Positions 43,371 to 51,532 of a DNA stretch of 64,000 nt are shown piece by piece. This DNA comes from SZUA-442 sp963792405. GTDB lineage: Bacteria; Actinomycetota; Acidimicrobiia; Spongiisociales; UBA5794. Where the stretch lies: the NCBI GenBank assembly GCA_963792405.1, contig CAWBVU010000006.1, positions 1,860,001-1,924,000 on the forward strand, in the 5' to 3' direction. Positions within the stretch are counted from its first letter, which is position 1. Each line of letters starts with the position of its first letter. The position numbers and the translations under genes are program-made. The notes beneath the pieces are model-generated. The model saw only the letters and a program-made list of their open reading frames with translations, was not told the DNA's origin and did not search any database.

Positions 43371-44138
43371 ATGACCACCGCCGTCCCGCTCCCGGCACGG
43401 ACGATGCTGCTCGTCGTCGCGATCGCCACCGCCCTCGCGGCGTGCGGATCGGGCGATGCGTCGTCCCCTGCCGACGCCGATGCCACGACCTCGTCCACGG
43501 CGCAGGAGACCGCCCCACCGACCACGGTGCCCCTCGAGTCGGTGCCGTCCGACTACGGGGGCTACCTCAGGCAGCCGACGGCATGTGGAGCCGCCGCACC
43601 CGACCCCGCGACGGACATGAAGTTCGATGCCCCTGGGGATGCGGGTATCGACGGGTCGACGACCGCCACCCTCTCCACCTCGTGCGGACCCATCGAGATC
43701 CGGCTCGATGGCGACACCGCGCCCGAGACCGTGAACTCGTTCGTGTTCCTCGCAGAGCAGGGCTACTTCGACGGGACGGTCAGCCACCGCATCATCCCCG
43801 GCTTCATGATGCAGGCGGGCGACCCGACCGCGACCGGCCTCGGCGGGCCCGGGTACACCGTCCCCGACGAGTTCCCCAGCACCCCCGACTACCGGAGGGG
43901 CGTGGTCGCGATGGCCAATGCCGGGCCCGGGTCCGCGGGGAGCCAGTTCTTCATCCTCTTCGGGGATGCCGAATGGCTCCCTCCGCAGTACACCATCTTC
44001 GGAGAGGTGGTCGCGGGGTACGACACGCTCGACGCCATCGAGCAGATCCCGCTCGGCCGGGGGCCGGGAAGCGCCGATCCGACCCCGTCGACCCCACTCG
44101 AGTCGCTGTACATCGAGTCCATCACGATCGACCGGTAA
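43371..44138 (+). CDS. Cyclophilin-type peptidyl-prolyl isomerase, lipoprotein
   Basis: This 255-residue exported protein has a lipobox ATALAACGS near residue 24, a Thr-rich linker, and a cyclophilin domain from about residue 95. Domain motifs are FDGTVSHRIIPGFMMQAGDPTATGLGGPGY, DEFPSTPDYRRGVVAMANAGPGSAGSQFFI and YTIFGEVVAGYDTLD. It isomerises Xaa-Pro bonds outside the membrane. The conserved cyclophilin Trp position cannot be judged with certainty. Its stop overlaps the -10 box of the next small gene. Confidence 0.92.
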   Translation: MTTAVPLPARTMLLVVAIATALAACGSGDASSPADADATTSSTAQETAPPTTVPLESVPSDYGGYLRQPTACGAAAPDPATDMKFDAPGDAGIDGSTTATLSTSCGPIEIRLDGDTAPETVNSFVFLAEQGYFDGTVSHRIIPGFMMQAGDPTATGLGGPGYTVPDEFPSTPDYRRGVVAMANAGPGSAGSQFFILFGDAEWLPPQYTIFGEVVAGYDTLDAIEQIPLGRGPGSADPTPSTPLESLYIESITIDR

Positions 44139-44141
44139 TCT
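44136..44141 (+). promoter_or_regulatory. -10 box of the 55-residue membrane protein
   Basis: TAATCT ends six bases before the ATG at 44148. It begins with the TAA stop of the cyclophilin gene. Confidence 0.5.
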
Positions 44142-44147
44142 CCCCCC

Positions 44148-44315
44148 ATGGCCACCGACAAGCGCGAGCGCCAGCGGGCGAACCGCGGTGAGAAGAAGGC
44201 TGAAGAGGCGAAGGCCGCGAAGCGGCGGACGCGCATCGACATGGCGAAGCGCTGGGCCCTCTACGCAGCGATCTTCATCATCGCCATCTTCGCGCTCTGG
44301 CTCATCAGCAACTGA
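44148..44315 (+). CDS. Small membrane protein, 55 residues
   Basis: This short gene encodes a highly basic N-terminal half (KRERQRANRGEKKAEEAKAAKRR) and one membrane span (WALYAAIFIIAIFALWLI). The charge pattern predicts the N-terminus inside the cell. It resembles the N-terminal anchor of membrane-bound actinobacterial cyclophilins, yet no isomerase domain follows. It lies directly after a lipoprotein cyclophilin. It ends two bases before the PHP gene, so those two are cotranscribed. The function is unknown. Confidence 0.68.
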   Translation: MATDKRERQRANRGEKKAEEAKAAKRRTRIDMAKRWALYAAIFIIAIFALWLISN

Positions 44316-44317
44316 TC

Positions 44318-45157
44318 TTGGGTATCGACCTCCACCTCCACTCCTCGGTGTCCGACGGGGTGGATCCTCCCGCCGCGCTGATGCAGCTCGCCGTGGAGGC
44401 CGGCATGGACGCGGTCGCGCTGACCGATCATGACACCCTCGACGGCGTCCACGCGGCGGGCGCCGCCGCCGAGGCCCTCGGACTCGGTTTCGTGCCGGGC
44501 CTGGAGCTGTCCGTGGACCACCACGGCACGAAGATGCACATGCTCGTGTACTTCGTCGAGCCGGGAGGGGCCTTCGAGCCCCATCTGGCCGACCTCCGCG
44601 AGGGAAGGGACCACCGCAACGTCCGCATCATCGAGCGACTCGCGGACCTCGGCTACGACGTCACGCTCGAGGACGTGCAGCGCCACGCGAGGGGGCCGTC
44701 CGTCGGCAGGCCGCACATCGCTGACGCCCTCGTCGAGCAGGGGAAATTCGGGTCTCGGGACGAGGCGTTCGTCGCCCTTCTGCACGACGGCGGACCCGCC
44801 TACGTGGAGCGCCCAAGGCTGACCGCGACCGGGGCGATCGAGCTCGCCCGGCGTGAAGGGGCCGTCGCGGTGATCGCCCACCCGAGGACCATCCAGGTGC
44901 CTCCGGAGGGCTACCGCGAGCTGTTCCGCTCGCTCACCGCTGCCGGTCTCGGTGGCATCGAGGCGTACCACCCGAGCCACTCGAAGGCCCTGAGGCTCCA
45001 CCTCGCGACGATGGCGAAGGACCTCGGCATCGTCGCGACGGGAGGCTCCGACTACCACGGGGAGGACAGGCGGCCCTACCGGATCGGAGTGGGAACCGGT
45101 GACCTGCACGTGCCGGTCGCCGCACTCGAGGCGCTCGAGGCCCGCCGCGCCAGATAG
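44318..45157 (+). CDS. PHP-domain phosphoesterase
   Basis: This 279-residue PHP protein begins at a TTG two bases after the small membrane protein. GIDLHLHSSVSDGVDPP and ALTDHDTLDG supply the metal-binding histidines and aspartates, and HPRTIQVP and GGSDYHGEDRRPYRIG complete the site. The length and order match YciV/RNase AM-type enzymes, which hydrolyse 3',5'-nucleoside bisphosphates or 5' ends of RNA. Replicative polymerase and histidinol phosphatase functions are unlikely from context. Confidence 0.88.
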   Translation: MGIDLHLHSSVSDGVDPPAALMQLAVEAGMDAVALTDHDTLDGVHAAGAAAEALGLGFVPGLELSVDHHGTKMHMLVYFVEPGGAFEPHLADLREGRDHRNVRIIERLADLGYDVTLEDVQRHARGPSVGRPHIADALVEQGKFGSRDEAFVALLHDGGPAYVERPRLTATGAIELARREGAVAVIAHPRTIQVPPEGYRELFRSLTAAGLGGIEAYHPSHSKALRLHLATMAKDLGIVATGGSDYHGEDRRPYRIGVGTGDLHVPVAALEALEARRAR

Positions 45158-45208
45158 GGCTTCATCGGCAGGGCCGTGGATCCGATACAGACACGGTAAG
45201 GAGCCTGA

Positions 45209-46501
45209 ATGCCGTCCGTCCCGACGAGGGCGCCGATCGACTACGACGACCTTCGCCGCCCATACAACCTGGTGAGGGCCACCAGCGGGGTGGTGCTCGC
45301 GCTCGCCGTCACCGTCTGGGTCGCCACGTCGGGTGACGTCGCAGCGATCCTCCTCGCGCTGCCCGCACTGGTCGTCGTCGCGGACGCGTGGTACCGGCGG
45401 TCGAACCCGGAGTCGACGCCCATGCCGGGACTCGTGATCGACACCACGATGATCGGCATCGCGCTGCTCATGCACGGACCCGACATCGCGATCCACGCCG
45501 TCACGGTGATGGCACTCCTCGTCTCGGCGACCGTGGCGGTCTCCGCGATCGAGGCACTGATCATCGTCGGCTACGCCGTCTCCTGGACGATCGGTTCCAA
45601 CGCCCTCGAGCGCTCGTCGTCGGTCACCGTGTCCGTCCTCGACCCCATGGGCGATCACGCCGTGTTCGACGCCGTCGTCGTGGCCGTGTTCATCGCCGCG
45701 ACCGCGGCCGTGCTCCATGTCGCGGTGCGGGTGATCCTGGCCGCCCAGGACCGGCAGGACGAGGCCCTCGCCCAGGAGCGACGGGCGCTGCAACTCAAGG
45801 ACGAGTTCGTCTCGATGGTCAGCCACGAGCTGCGCACCCCGCTCACCGGGATCGCGGGCTTCGCCGGCACGCTCGCCGAGTCATGGATGACACTGTCGAG
45901 CCGCGAGGTGGACGAGTTCCTCTCGATCATGGGGCACGAGACGGAGCACCTCGCCAACCTCGTCGAGGACATCCTCGTCATCCCACGCCTCGAGGCGGGT
46001 CAGCTCAGGCTCGACCCCGAGGAGCTCGACGTGGCGGTCGAGGCACATGCCGTGGCATCGGTCGTGTTCTCCGAGTCGGACTACGCCGTGTCGATCCCGT
46101 CGGGTGTCACCGTGTTCGCCGATCGGACCCGCCTCCGCCAGATCATGCGGAACCTGCTCGACAACGCACGGAAGTACGGGGGTGATCAGATCCTCATCGA
46201 GGGCGAGATGTCGGGACCGGGCCTGTACACGGTGGCCGTCTCCGACAACGGGGGCGGTGTCCCCCCGCACGACAGGGAGCGCATCTTCGAGCACTTCGAG
46301 CAGCTCTCGACAGGCGACGCCAGGATCCAGCAGGGCGTCGGCCTCGGGCTCCCGATCGCACGCAAGCTCGCTCGGGCCATGGGCGGCGACCTGTGGTACG
46401 AGGACCGCTTCCCCGTCGGGGCCCGGTTTCGGTTCAGCGTCCGAATGACGCCGGGACAGCACTCGGAGACCGCTCGCTCCCCGCACGCGACGGCCCTCTG
46501 A
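45209..46501 (+). CDS. Six-span sensor histidine kinase (orphan)
   Basis: This 430-residue kinase has about six membrane spans (30-180) with little outer loop. A dimerisation domain with SHELRTPL (His near 205) and an ATPase domain with RNLLDNARKYGG, DNGGGVPPHDRERIFEHF and GVGLGLPIARKL follow. Such membrane sensors often respond to events within the membrane. AAGGAG precedes the ATG. No response regulator lies alongside. It differs in membrane layout from the kinase at 4930-6333. Confidence 0.9.
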   Translation: MPSVPTRAPIDYDDLRRPYNLVRATSGVVLALAVTVWVATSGDVAAILLALPALVVVADAWYRRSNPESTPMPGLVIDTTMIGIALLMHGPDIAIHAVTVMALLVSATVAVSAIEALIIVGYAVSWTIGSNALERSSSVTVSVLDPMGDHAVFDAVVVAVFIAATAAVLHVAVRVILAAQDRQDEALAQERRALQLKDEFVSMVSHELRTPLTGIAGFAGTLAESWMTLSSREVDEFLSIMGHETEHLANLVEDILVIPRLEAGQLRLDPEELDVAVEAHAVASVVFSESDYAVSIPSGVTVFADRTRLRQIMRNLLDNARKYGGDQILIEGEMSGPGLYTVAVSDNGGGVPPHDRERIFEHFEQLSTGDARIQQGVGLGLPIARKLARAMGGDLWYEDRFPVGARFRFSVRMTPGQHSETARSPHATAL

Positions 46502-46534
46502 CCGGACGCAACCCCTGCGGTGGGGGCGGGACGG

Positions 46535-46540
46535 TACGCT
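46535..46540 (+). promoter_or_regulatory. -10 box of the epimerase-accE unit
   Basis: TACGCT ends six bases before the GTG at 46547, which it selects as the start. Confidence 0.55.
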
Positions 46541-46546
46541 TCGACG

Positions 46547-46957
46547 GTGCTCACCTACAACATCCACCACGTCGCGATCGCCGTCCCCGACCTGGACGCC
46601 GCCCTCGAACGCTTTCGCTCGTTGTACAACGTCGAACCGTCGAGCAGGGAGGCGGTGCCGGACCAGGGAGTCGAGGAGGCGATGATCGCGATCGGGGGCT
46701 CCCACATCCAGCTGCTCCAACCCCTCGGTCCCGACACACCGGTCGGACGGTTCCTCGCGTCACGCGGTGAGGGCATGCACCACATCGCGTTCGCGGTCAC
46801 GGACATCGACGCCGCCCTCGACCATCTCAGGGCGAGTGGCGCGAGGCTGATCGACGACGTCCCCCGCACGGGCGGGGGTGGGCACCGGATCGCCTTCGTC
46901 CACCCGAAGGCGACGTCGGGTACGCTGGTCGAACTCGTCGAGGTGGCCGATGGCTGA
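46547..46957 (+). CDS. mce: Methylmalonyl-CoA epimerase
   Basis: This 136-residue VOC enzyme interconverts the 2R and 2S forms of methylmalonyl-CoA in propionate metabolism. It begins LTYNIHHVAIAVPDLDAALERF and has IQLLQPLGPDTPVGRFL, GEGMHHIAFAV and GTLVELVE. The His and Glu metal ligands are spaced as in the family. The leaderless GTG sets the start. The last eight bases overlap the accE start, linking it to an acyl-CoA carboxylase subunit. Confidence 0.92.
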   Translation: MLTYNIHHVAIAVPDLDAALERFRSLYNVEPSSREAVPDQGVEEAMIAIGGSHIQLLQPLGPDTPVGRFLASRGEGMHHIAFAVTDIDAALDHLRASGARLIDDVPRTGGGGHRIAFVHPKATSGTLVELVEVADG

Positions 46958-47186
46958 GCACATCACGATCAGGGGCGGAGCCGGACCCGAGGAAGCCGCC
47001 GCCATCGCCTCGGTCGTGGCCGCGATCGAGGCGGAGGAGAAGGCCGCCCTCGCGTCGAGGAAGCGGCCGATCGTCCGGAGCCAGTGGGTCGAGGCGACGA
47101 GGCCGCTCGAGCGGTTGGCGCCCATACCTCCCGAGGAATACGCGCTCCGACCCGGGGACGCACCGGACGACCACGACGGACATTGA
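46950..47186 (+). CDS. accE: Acyl-CoA carboxylase epsilon subunit
   Basis: This 78-residue protein begins MAEHITIRGGAGPEEAAAIASVVAAIEAEE, the short signature of the actinobacterial AccE/PccE epsilon subunit. These small proteins join the alpha (biotin) and beta (carboxyltransferase) subunits of acetyl/propionyl-CoA carboxylases. Here neither large subunit is adjacent. The ATG lies inside the end of mce, so the two are translationally coupled, which points to propionyl-CoA carboxylation feeding the epimerase. Confidence 0.85.
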   Translation: MAEHITIRGGAGPEEAAAIASVVAAIEAEEKAALASRKRPIVRSQWVEATRPLERLAPIPPEEYALRPGDAPDDHDGH

Positions 47187-47278
47187 TCGCACCAGTGCGC
47201 AGGCCCGCGCCATCGGCGGCACGGGTCGCCCGTGACCCATCGGGTACCATGGGGACACCCCGAGGCGATGAGGTGTCC

Positions 47279-48457
47279 ATGAATCCCGTGATCTGCTCGA
47301 TCGCACGTACGCCCATCGGGCGATTCAACGACGTGTTCGGTCCCCTCACTGCGATGGACCTGGGCGGGATCGCCATCGCCGGTGCGCTCGAGCGGGCCGG
47401 CCTTCCCGGCGAGGCCGTCGACGAGGTGATCTTCGGCCACGTCCTCCAAGCCGGCCAGGGCCAGATCACCTCCCGTCAGGCAGCGGTCGAGGGCGGCATC
47501 CCGATGACGGTGCCCGCGATGACCATCAACAAGGTCTGCCTCTCGGGCATGACGGCCATCCAGGAGGCGGCCAACCACGTGCGCCTCGGTGAGTCCACGT
47601 TCGTCATCGCCGGCGGCATGGAGTCGATGACGAACGCACCGTACGTGCTCCCCGGTGCGCGGGCGGGGTACCGCCTCGGGGATCACACCGTCGTCGACGT
47701 CCTCACGCACGATGGCCTCTGGTGTGCCTTCGACCACTGCATCATGGGCGACACATCGGACAGGAAGAACGCCGAGCTCGGGATCGGCCGCTCGGAGCAG
47801 GACGCGTGGGCGGCGGCATCCCACACTCGAGCCGCAGCGGCAACCGACGATGGGTCGTTCGCCGGTGAGATCGTCGGCGTGTCCGTGCCCCAACGCAAGG
47901 GCGATCCGCTCGAGGTGACGGTCGACGGCGGCATCCGTCGCGACGTGACCGTCGACTCGCTCAGAACGCTGCGTCCCGCGTTCGACCCGAACGGCACCAT
48001 CACCGCGGGCAACGCCTCCCAGATCTCCGACGGTGCCGCAGCCGTCCTGGTCGCCGACCGCGCCGCAGCCGAGGCCGCCGGGCTGCCGGTCCTCGCCGAG
48101 ATCGTGTCGTATGGCCAGGTGGGGGGTCCGGATGCAACGCTCCACGAGCGACCGGCCGAGGCATTGGCGGTCGCGCTCAAGCGGGCGGGCCTCGCGACGT
48201 CGGATCTCGACCTCGTGGAGATCAACGAGGCCTTCGCCTCGGTCGCCCTGTGGTCCGCGGGCATGCTCGGGATCGACCACGACCGTGTGAACGTGCACGG
48301 TGGGGCGGTGGCCCTCGGCCATCCCCTCGGTGCCACGGGCGCGCGGATCGTCGTCTCCCTGCTCAACGCACTCCAGAAGACGGGGGGCGAACTCGGCGGC
48401 GCCGCGCTCTGCGGCGGCGGAGGCCAGGGCGACGCCCTGATCGTGAGGAGGATCTGA
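47279..48457 (+). CDS. Acetyl-CoA C-acetyltransferase (thiolase)
   Basis: This 392-residue thiolase condenses or cleaves acyl-CoA units. NKVCLSGMTAI contains the nucleophilic Cys near 88, GGAVALGHPLGATGARI the catalytic His, and CGGGGQGDALIV the second Cys. GAGG lies near the ATG at 47279. Upstream in-frame sequence is not conserved. The glpX ATG overlaps its stop. It may serve fatty-acid breakdown or the first step of polyhydroxyalkanoate synthesis; no pha gene is nearby. Confidence 0.93.
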   Translation: MNPVICSIARTPIGRFNDVFGPLTAMDLGGIAIAGALERAGLPGEAVDEVIFGHVLQAGQGQITSRQAAVEGGIPMTVPAMTINKVCLSGMTAIQEAANHVRLGESTFVIAGGMESMTNAPYVLPGARAGYRLGDHTVVDVLTHDGLWCAFDHCIMGDTSDRKNAELGIGRSEQDAWAAASHTRAAAATDDGSFAGEIVGVSVPQRKGDPLEVTVDGGIRRDVTVDSLRTLRPAFDPNGTITAGNASQISDGAAAVLVADRAAAEAAGLPVLAEIVSYGQVGGPDATLHERPAEALAVALKRAGLATSDLDLVEINEAFASVALWSAGMLGIDHDRVNVHGGAVALGHPLGATGARIVVSLLNALQKTGGELGGAALCGGGGQGDALIVRRI

Positions 48458-49443
48458 TGCCCGTCGCCAGCTACCTCCCCGACAGGAACCTCGCCCTGGA
48501 GCTCGTCCGTGTGACGGAGGCCGCCGCGATCTCCGCGGCGCGCCAACAGGGCAGGGGCGACAAGGACGCCGTCGACCAGGCGGCCGTCGACGCCATGCGC
48601 CAGGTCCTCGCACGGACCGACATCGACGGGATCGTCGTCATCGGTGAGGGTGAGAAGGACGAGGCGCCCATGCTCTACAACGGTGAGAGGGTGGGGAACG
48701 GCACACCGCCGCAGGTCGATGTGGCGGTGGACCCGGTCGATGGCACGCGGCTCACCGCCGAGGGCCGTGAGGGCGCGCTCGCCGTGATCGCCCTTGCCGA
48801 GCGCGGGTCGATGTACGCACCGGGAAGCCTCGTGTACATGGACAAGCTCGCCGTCGGCGAGGCCGCAGCCGGGACGGTGGACATCGATGCACCGGTGGCG
48901 CACAACCTGGCGCAGGTCTCGAAGGCGGTGGGCAAGGACGTCAGCGAGCTGACGGCCGTGATCCTCGACCGCCCGCGCAACGAGGGCTACGTCAGGCAGA
49001 TCCGTGAGGCGGGTGCCCGCATCTCCCTCATCGGGGACGGCGACATCCAGGCCGCCATCACCACGGCGATCCACGGGAACGGGATCGACATCCTCTTCGG
49101 CATCGGCGGATCACCGGAGGCCGTCACCACGGCGTGTGCGATGGCCGCACTGCGGGGAGAGATCCAGTGCAAGCTCTGGCCGAGGGATGAGACCGAGCGT
49201 CGGTACGCCGCTGACCACGGCCTCGACCTCGACCAGGTGCTGACCACGCGGGACCTGGTCGACTCGGACGACACGTTCTTCGCCGCCACGGGTGTCACGA
49301 CCGGGCCCCTGCTGAAGGGGGTGTGGTTCGGTGGGGTCCACACATCGACCCACTCGGTGATCATGCGGTCGAGGTCCGGCACCGTCCGCTTCATCGAGGC
49401 GGATCACCGTGTCGAATGGGTCGAGGGCGACGTCAAGCCCTAG
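48457..49443 (+). CDS. glpX: Class II fructose-1,6-bisphosphatase
   Basis: This 328-residue GlpX-type enzyme dephosphorylates fructose-1,6-bisphosphate in gluconeogenesis. VVIGEGEKDEAPMLYNGE, DPVDGTRLTAEGREGALAVIALAERG, LIGDGDIQAAI and GIGGSPEAVTTA are conserved. It begins on the last base of the thiolase stop (TGATG). Its end overlaps the convergent glycosyltransferase end by eleven bases. Confidence 0.95.
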   Translation: MPVASYLPDRNLALELVRVTEAAAISAARQQGRGDKDAVDQAAVDAMRQVLARTDIDGIVVIGEGEKDEAPMLYNGERVGNGTPPQVDVAVDPVDGTRLTAEGREGALAVIALAERGSMYAPGSLVYMDKLAVGEAAAGTVDIDAPVAHNLAQVSKAVGKDVSELTAVILDRPRNEGYVRQIREAGARISLIGDGDIQAAITTAIHGNGIDILFGIGGSPEAVTTACAMAALRGEIQCKLWPRDETERRYAADHGLDLDQVLTTRDLVDSDDTFFAATGVTTGPLLKGVWFGGVHTSTHSVIMRSRSGTVRFIEADHRVEWVEGDVKP

Positions 49444-50515
49444 CGAGGGCCTCGTCGTACAGCGGTGCGACCACCGACCAGTCGTACTGCATCACCGCCC
49501 GCCGTGCAGCCTCGTCGGACGGCCTCGAGAGCGCGTCAACGATGAGCGTCGCCGCCTCCTCCTCGGTCCCGTAGAGGACCCGCGCCGGATCGAGGCCGAG
49601 GGCGGCGACCCGCTCGCGGTACACGAGCCGGTCAGGGAGCACCGGATGGGCGCCCGCAGCGATGGCCTCGACGACGCCGATGCCGAAGAACTCCTGATGG
49701 GCGGTCGACAGCACCACGGAGGATTCGAGCAGGAGGCGCTCGTACCGGTCGCGGTCCGCCCACCCCCGCTGGACCGCACGTTCACCCAACCGTGACAGCA
49801 CCTCGTTGAAGGCCTCGGGAACCGACACGAAGATCTCACCGCACAGCGCCATCCGGTAGTCGACACCTCGCGCGTCGAGCGCCGCCACCACGGCGGCGAG
49901 CCCCTCCGGGCCCTTGTCGTGCTCCCATCGATGGTTCCACACCACCAACGGGGGATCGGCCGCCACGGGCCGAGCCCTCGACATCGGCTCGAGGTCGATG
50001 CCGACGGGGAGCACGATCGAGCGCTCCATGACGCCATCGAGTCGATGGGTGTGGGTGTACTCGGGGAATGCCCGCAGCAACGCGGCGGCACCTTCAGCGA
50101 AGACGTCCCTGTGGTACCCGGAGTTGAAGACGACGAGGTCCGACACGGCGGCGCTCGCCCAGTTCTTCATGGCGTAGGTCGCATCGACCCTGTCCATCGG
50201 CGAGAGGGGGTACGTGAACTGGCTCTCGTGGAAGTAGGTCACGATGGGGACGGCGGGGGCGGCATGGCGGATCGCCCCCGCGAAGGCAGCGACGTCCATC
50301 ATCGACGACGCGAGGATCAGGTCGGGCGGGCCGCGGTCGGCGATCGAGGCCTCGAGCTCCTCGGCGAGGGTGAGGAACGATCCCTGCATCCGCCACTTCC
50401 AGAAGCGCGCCGGATGGGCGATCACCTCGACGTCGTGGCGGGAGGAGGCGGCGTATCCATCGGCCCAGGCGGCGTGGGAGCCTCCGTGGTAGGGCTCCAC
50501 CAGGGCGATGCGCAT
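49433..50515 (-). CDS. DUF3524 glycosyltransferase, tRNA-queuosine mannosyltransferase-like
   Basis: This 360-residue protein begins MRIALVEPYHGGSHAAWADGY and has HPARFWKWRMQGS, matching the DUF3524 domain of GTDC1/QTMAN proteins. A GT4-type C-terminal half with HRWEHDKGPEGL and TAHQEFFGIGVVEAIAAGAHPVLPD follows. In vertebrates QTMAN mannosylates queuosine of tRNA-Asp. Whether this bacterial relative modifies tRNA is unknown, and no queuosine genes are here. The start overlaps the recR stop (TGATG); a GTG three bases earlier is possible. Confidence 0.78.
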   Translation of the reverse strand: MRIALVEPYHGGSHAAWADGYAASSRHDVEVIAHPARFWKWRMQGSFLTLAEELEASIADRGPPDLILASSMMDVAAFAGAIRHAAPAVPIVTYFHESQFTYPLSPMDRVDATYAMKNWASAAVSDLVVFNSGYHRDVFAEGAAALLRAFPEYTHTHRLDGVMERSIVLPVGIDLEPMSRARPVAADPPLVVWNHRWEHDKGPEGLAAVVAALDARGVDYRMALCGEIFVSVPEAFNEVLSRLGERAVQRGWADRDRYERLLLESSVVLSTAHQEFFGIGVVEAIAAGAHPVLPDRLVYRERVAALGLDPARVLYGTEEEAATLIVDALSRPSDEAARRAVMQYDWSVVAPLYDEALARA

Positions 50516-51111
50516 CACAGCTCCTGACGGCCCGCCAGTGCCCTCCCCAGCGTGATCTCGTCCGCATAGTCGATGTCGCCGCCGACCGGTAGGCCCGACG
50601 CGAGGCGCGATACCCGCACACCGAGGGGTTTGAGCAGGCGAGCGAGGTACAGCGCCGTCGTGTCCCCCTCGACGGTCGGGTTGGTCGCCGCGATGACCTC
50701 GGCGATGCCCTCGCCCTCGATCCTGGCGACGAGCTCACGCATCCGGAGCGACTCGGGGCCGATCCCCGCGATCGGTGAGATGGCCCCTCCGAGCACGTGG
50801 TACCTCCCACGAAACTCCTGCGTCCGCTCGATGACCGGGATGTCCTGCGCCCGTTCGACGACGCACACGATCGTGGGGTCCCTCCGCAGGTCCATGCAGA
50901 TGCCGCACTCGTCCTCAGCCGTGACGTTGAAGCACCTCGTGCACAACCGCACGGTCGCCCGCATGTCCACGATCGCATCGGCGAGGCGACGAGCGTCCGC
51001 CTCCTCGACGTTGAGCAGGTGGAACGCGAGGCGCTGGGCGCTCTTCTGCCCGACACCGGGCAGCCGTGCCAGCTCGTCGATGAGACGCTGGACGGGGGGT
51101 TCGAACATCAA
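50515..51111 (-). CDS. recR: Recombination protein RecR
   Basis: This 198-residue protein acts with RecF and RecO in gap repair. It has a helix-hairpin-helix start (IDELARLPGVGQKSAQRLAFHLL), a Cys4 zinc motif (LCTRCFNVTAEDECGICMD), a Toprim domain (CVVERAQDIPVIE) and a C-terminal Walker-like region. The ATG overlaps the ybaB stop in ATGA. The dnaX/ybaB/recR neighbourhood is common in bacteria, though dnaX diverges here. Confidence 0.97.
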   Translation of the reverse strand: MMFEPPVQRLIDELARLPGVGQKSAQRLAFHLLNVEEADARRLADAIVDMRATVRLCTRCFNVTAEDECGICMDLRRDPTIVCVVERAQDIPVIERTQEFRGRYHVLGGAISPIAGIGPESLRMRELVARIEGEGIAEVIAATNPTVEGDTTALYLARLLKPLGVRVSRLASGLPVGGDIDYADEITLGRALAGRQEL

Positions 51112-51434
51112 CCGAGGAGACCGCCGAGATCCATGCCTCCGGCGACGCCACCCATGGAGTTCTCGGCGTCGGCGCTCATCGCCGCGAGCGCCTGGTTGAC
51201 CGCGGCGACCACGAGGTCACCCGCGAGCTCGGGATCGTCGGGGTCGAGGACGTCCGGGGCGAACGTGACCGACACGAGCGCACCCGTGCCCTTCACCGTG
51301 GCCTTCACCACGCCTCCGCCCGCCGTCCCCTCGTAGGTCTTCTCCGCGAGGGCCTGTTGGGCCTCCATCATCTGCTGCTGCATCTGCTGCGCCTGCTGCA
51401 TGAGCTGGCGCATGTCTTTGGGCATTCGGGACAT
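51108..51434 (-). CDS. ybaB: YbaB/EbfC nucleoid-associated protein
   Basis: This 108-residue protein has a Met/Gln-rich helical N-terminus (LMQQAQQMQQQMMEAQQ), the conserved core GTAGGGVVKATVKGTGALVSVTF, and a glycine-rich tail ending GGLLG. YbaB dimers bind DNA and may support RecR. The ATG at 51434 follows a -10 box by six bases. A second ATG at 51425 is possible. Confidence 0.93.
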   Translation of the reverse strand: MSRMPKDMRQLMQQAQQMQQQMMEAQQALAEKTYEGTAGGGVVKATVKGTGALVSVTFAPDVLDPDDPELAGDLVVAAVNQALAAMSADAENSMGGVAGGMDLGGLLG

Positions 51435-51440
51435 GGGGCG

Positions 51441-51446
51441 AGGGTA
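51441..51446 (-). promoter_or_regulatory. -10 box of ybaB-recR, leaderless promoter
   Basis: TACCCT reads leftwards and ends six bases before the ybaB ATG. Confidence 0.55.
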
Positions 51447-51518
51447 GCGAGTCACCACGCCACCCATCGTCACCCCCGGGGCCGCCGATCCCGTGGCGAA
51501 CGAGTCACCCCCACCGAC

Positions 51519-51524
51519 TACCGT
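51519..51524 (+). promoter_or_regulatory. -10 box of dnaX
   Basis: TACCGT ends eight bases before the dnaX ATG. It and the ybaB box face apart across 98 bases. Confidence 0.5.
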
Positions 51525-51532
51525 CTCACCCG

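Noticed and set aside
51437..51532. SRP RNA gene between ybaB and dnaX
   Set aside because: The conserved GGAAGCAG-type loop is missing, and the 96 bases are occupied by two facing-apart promoters.
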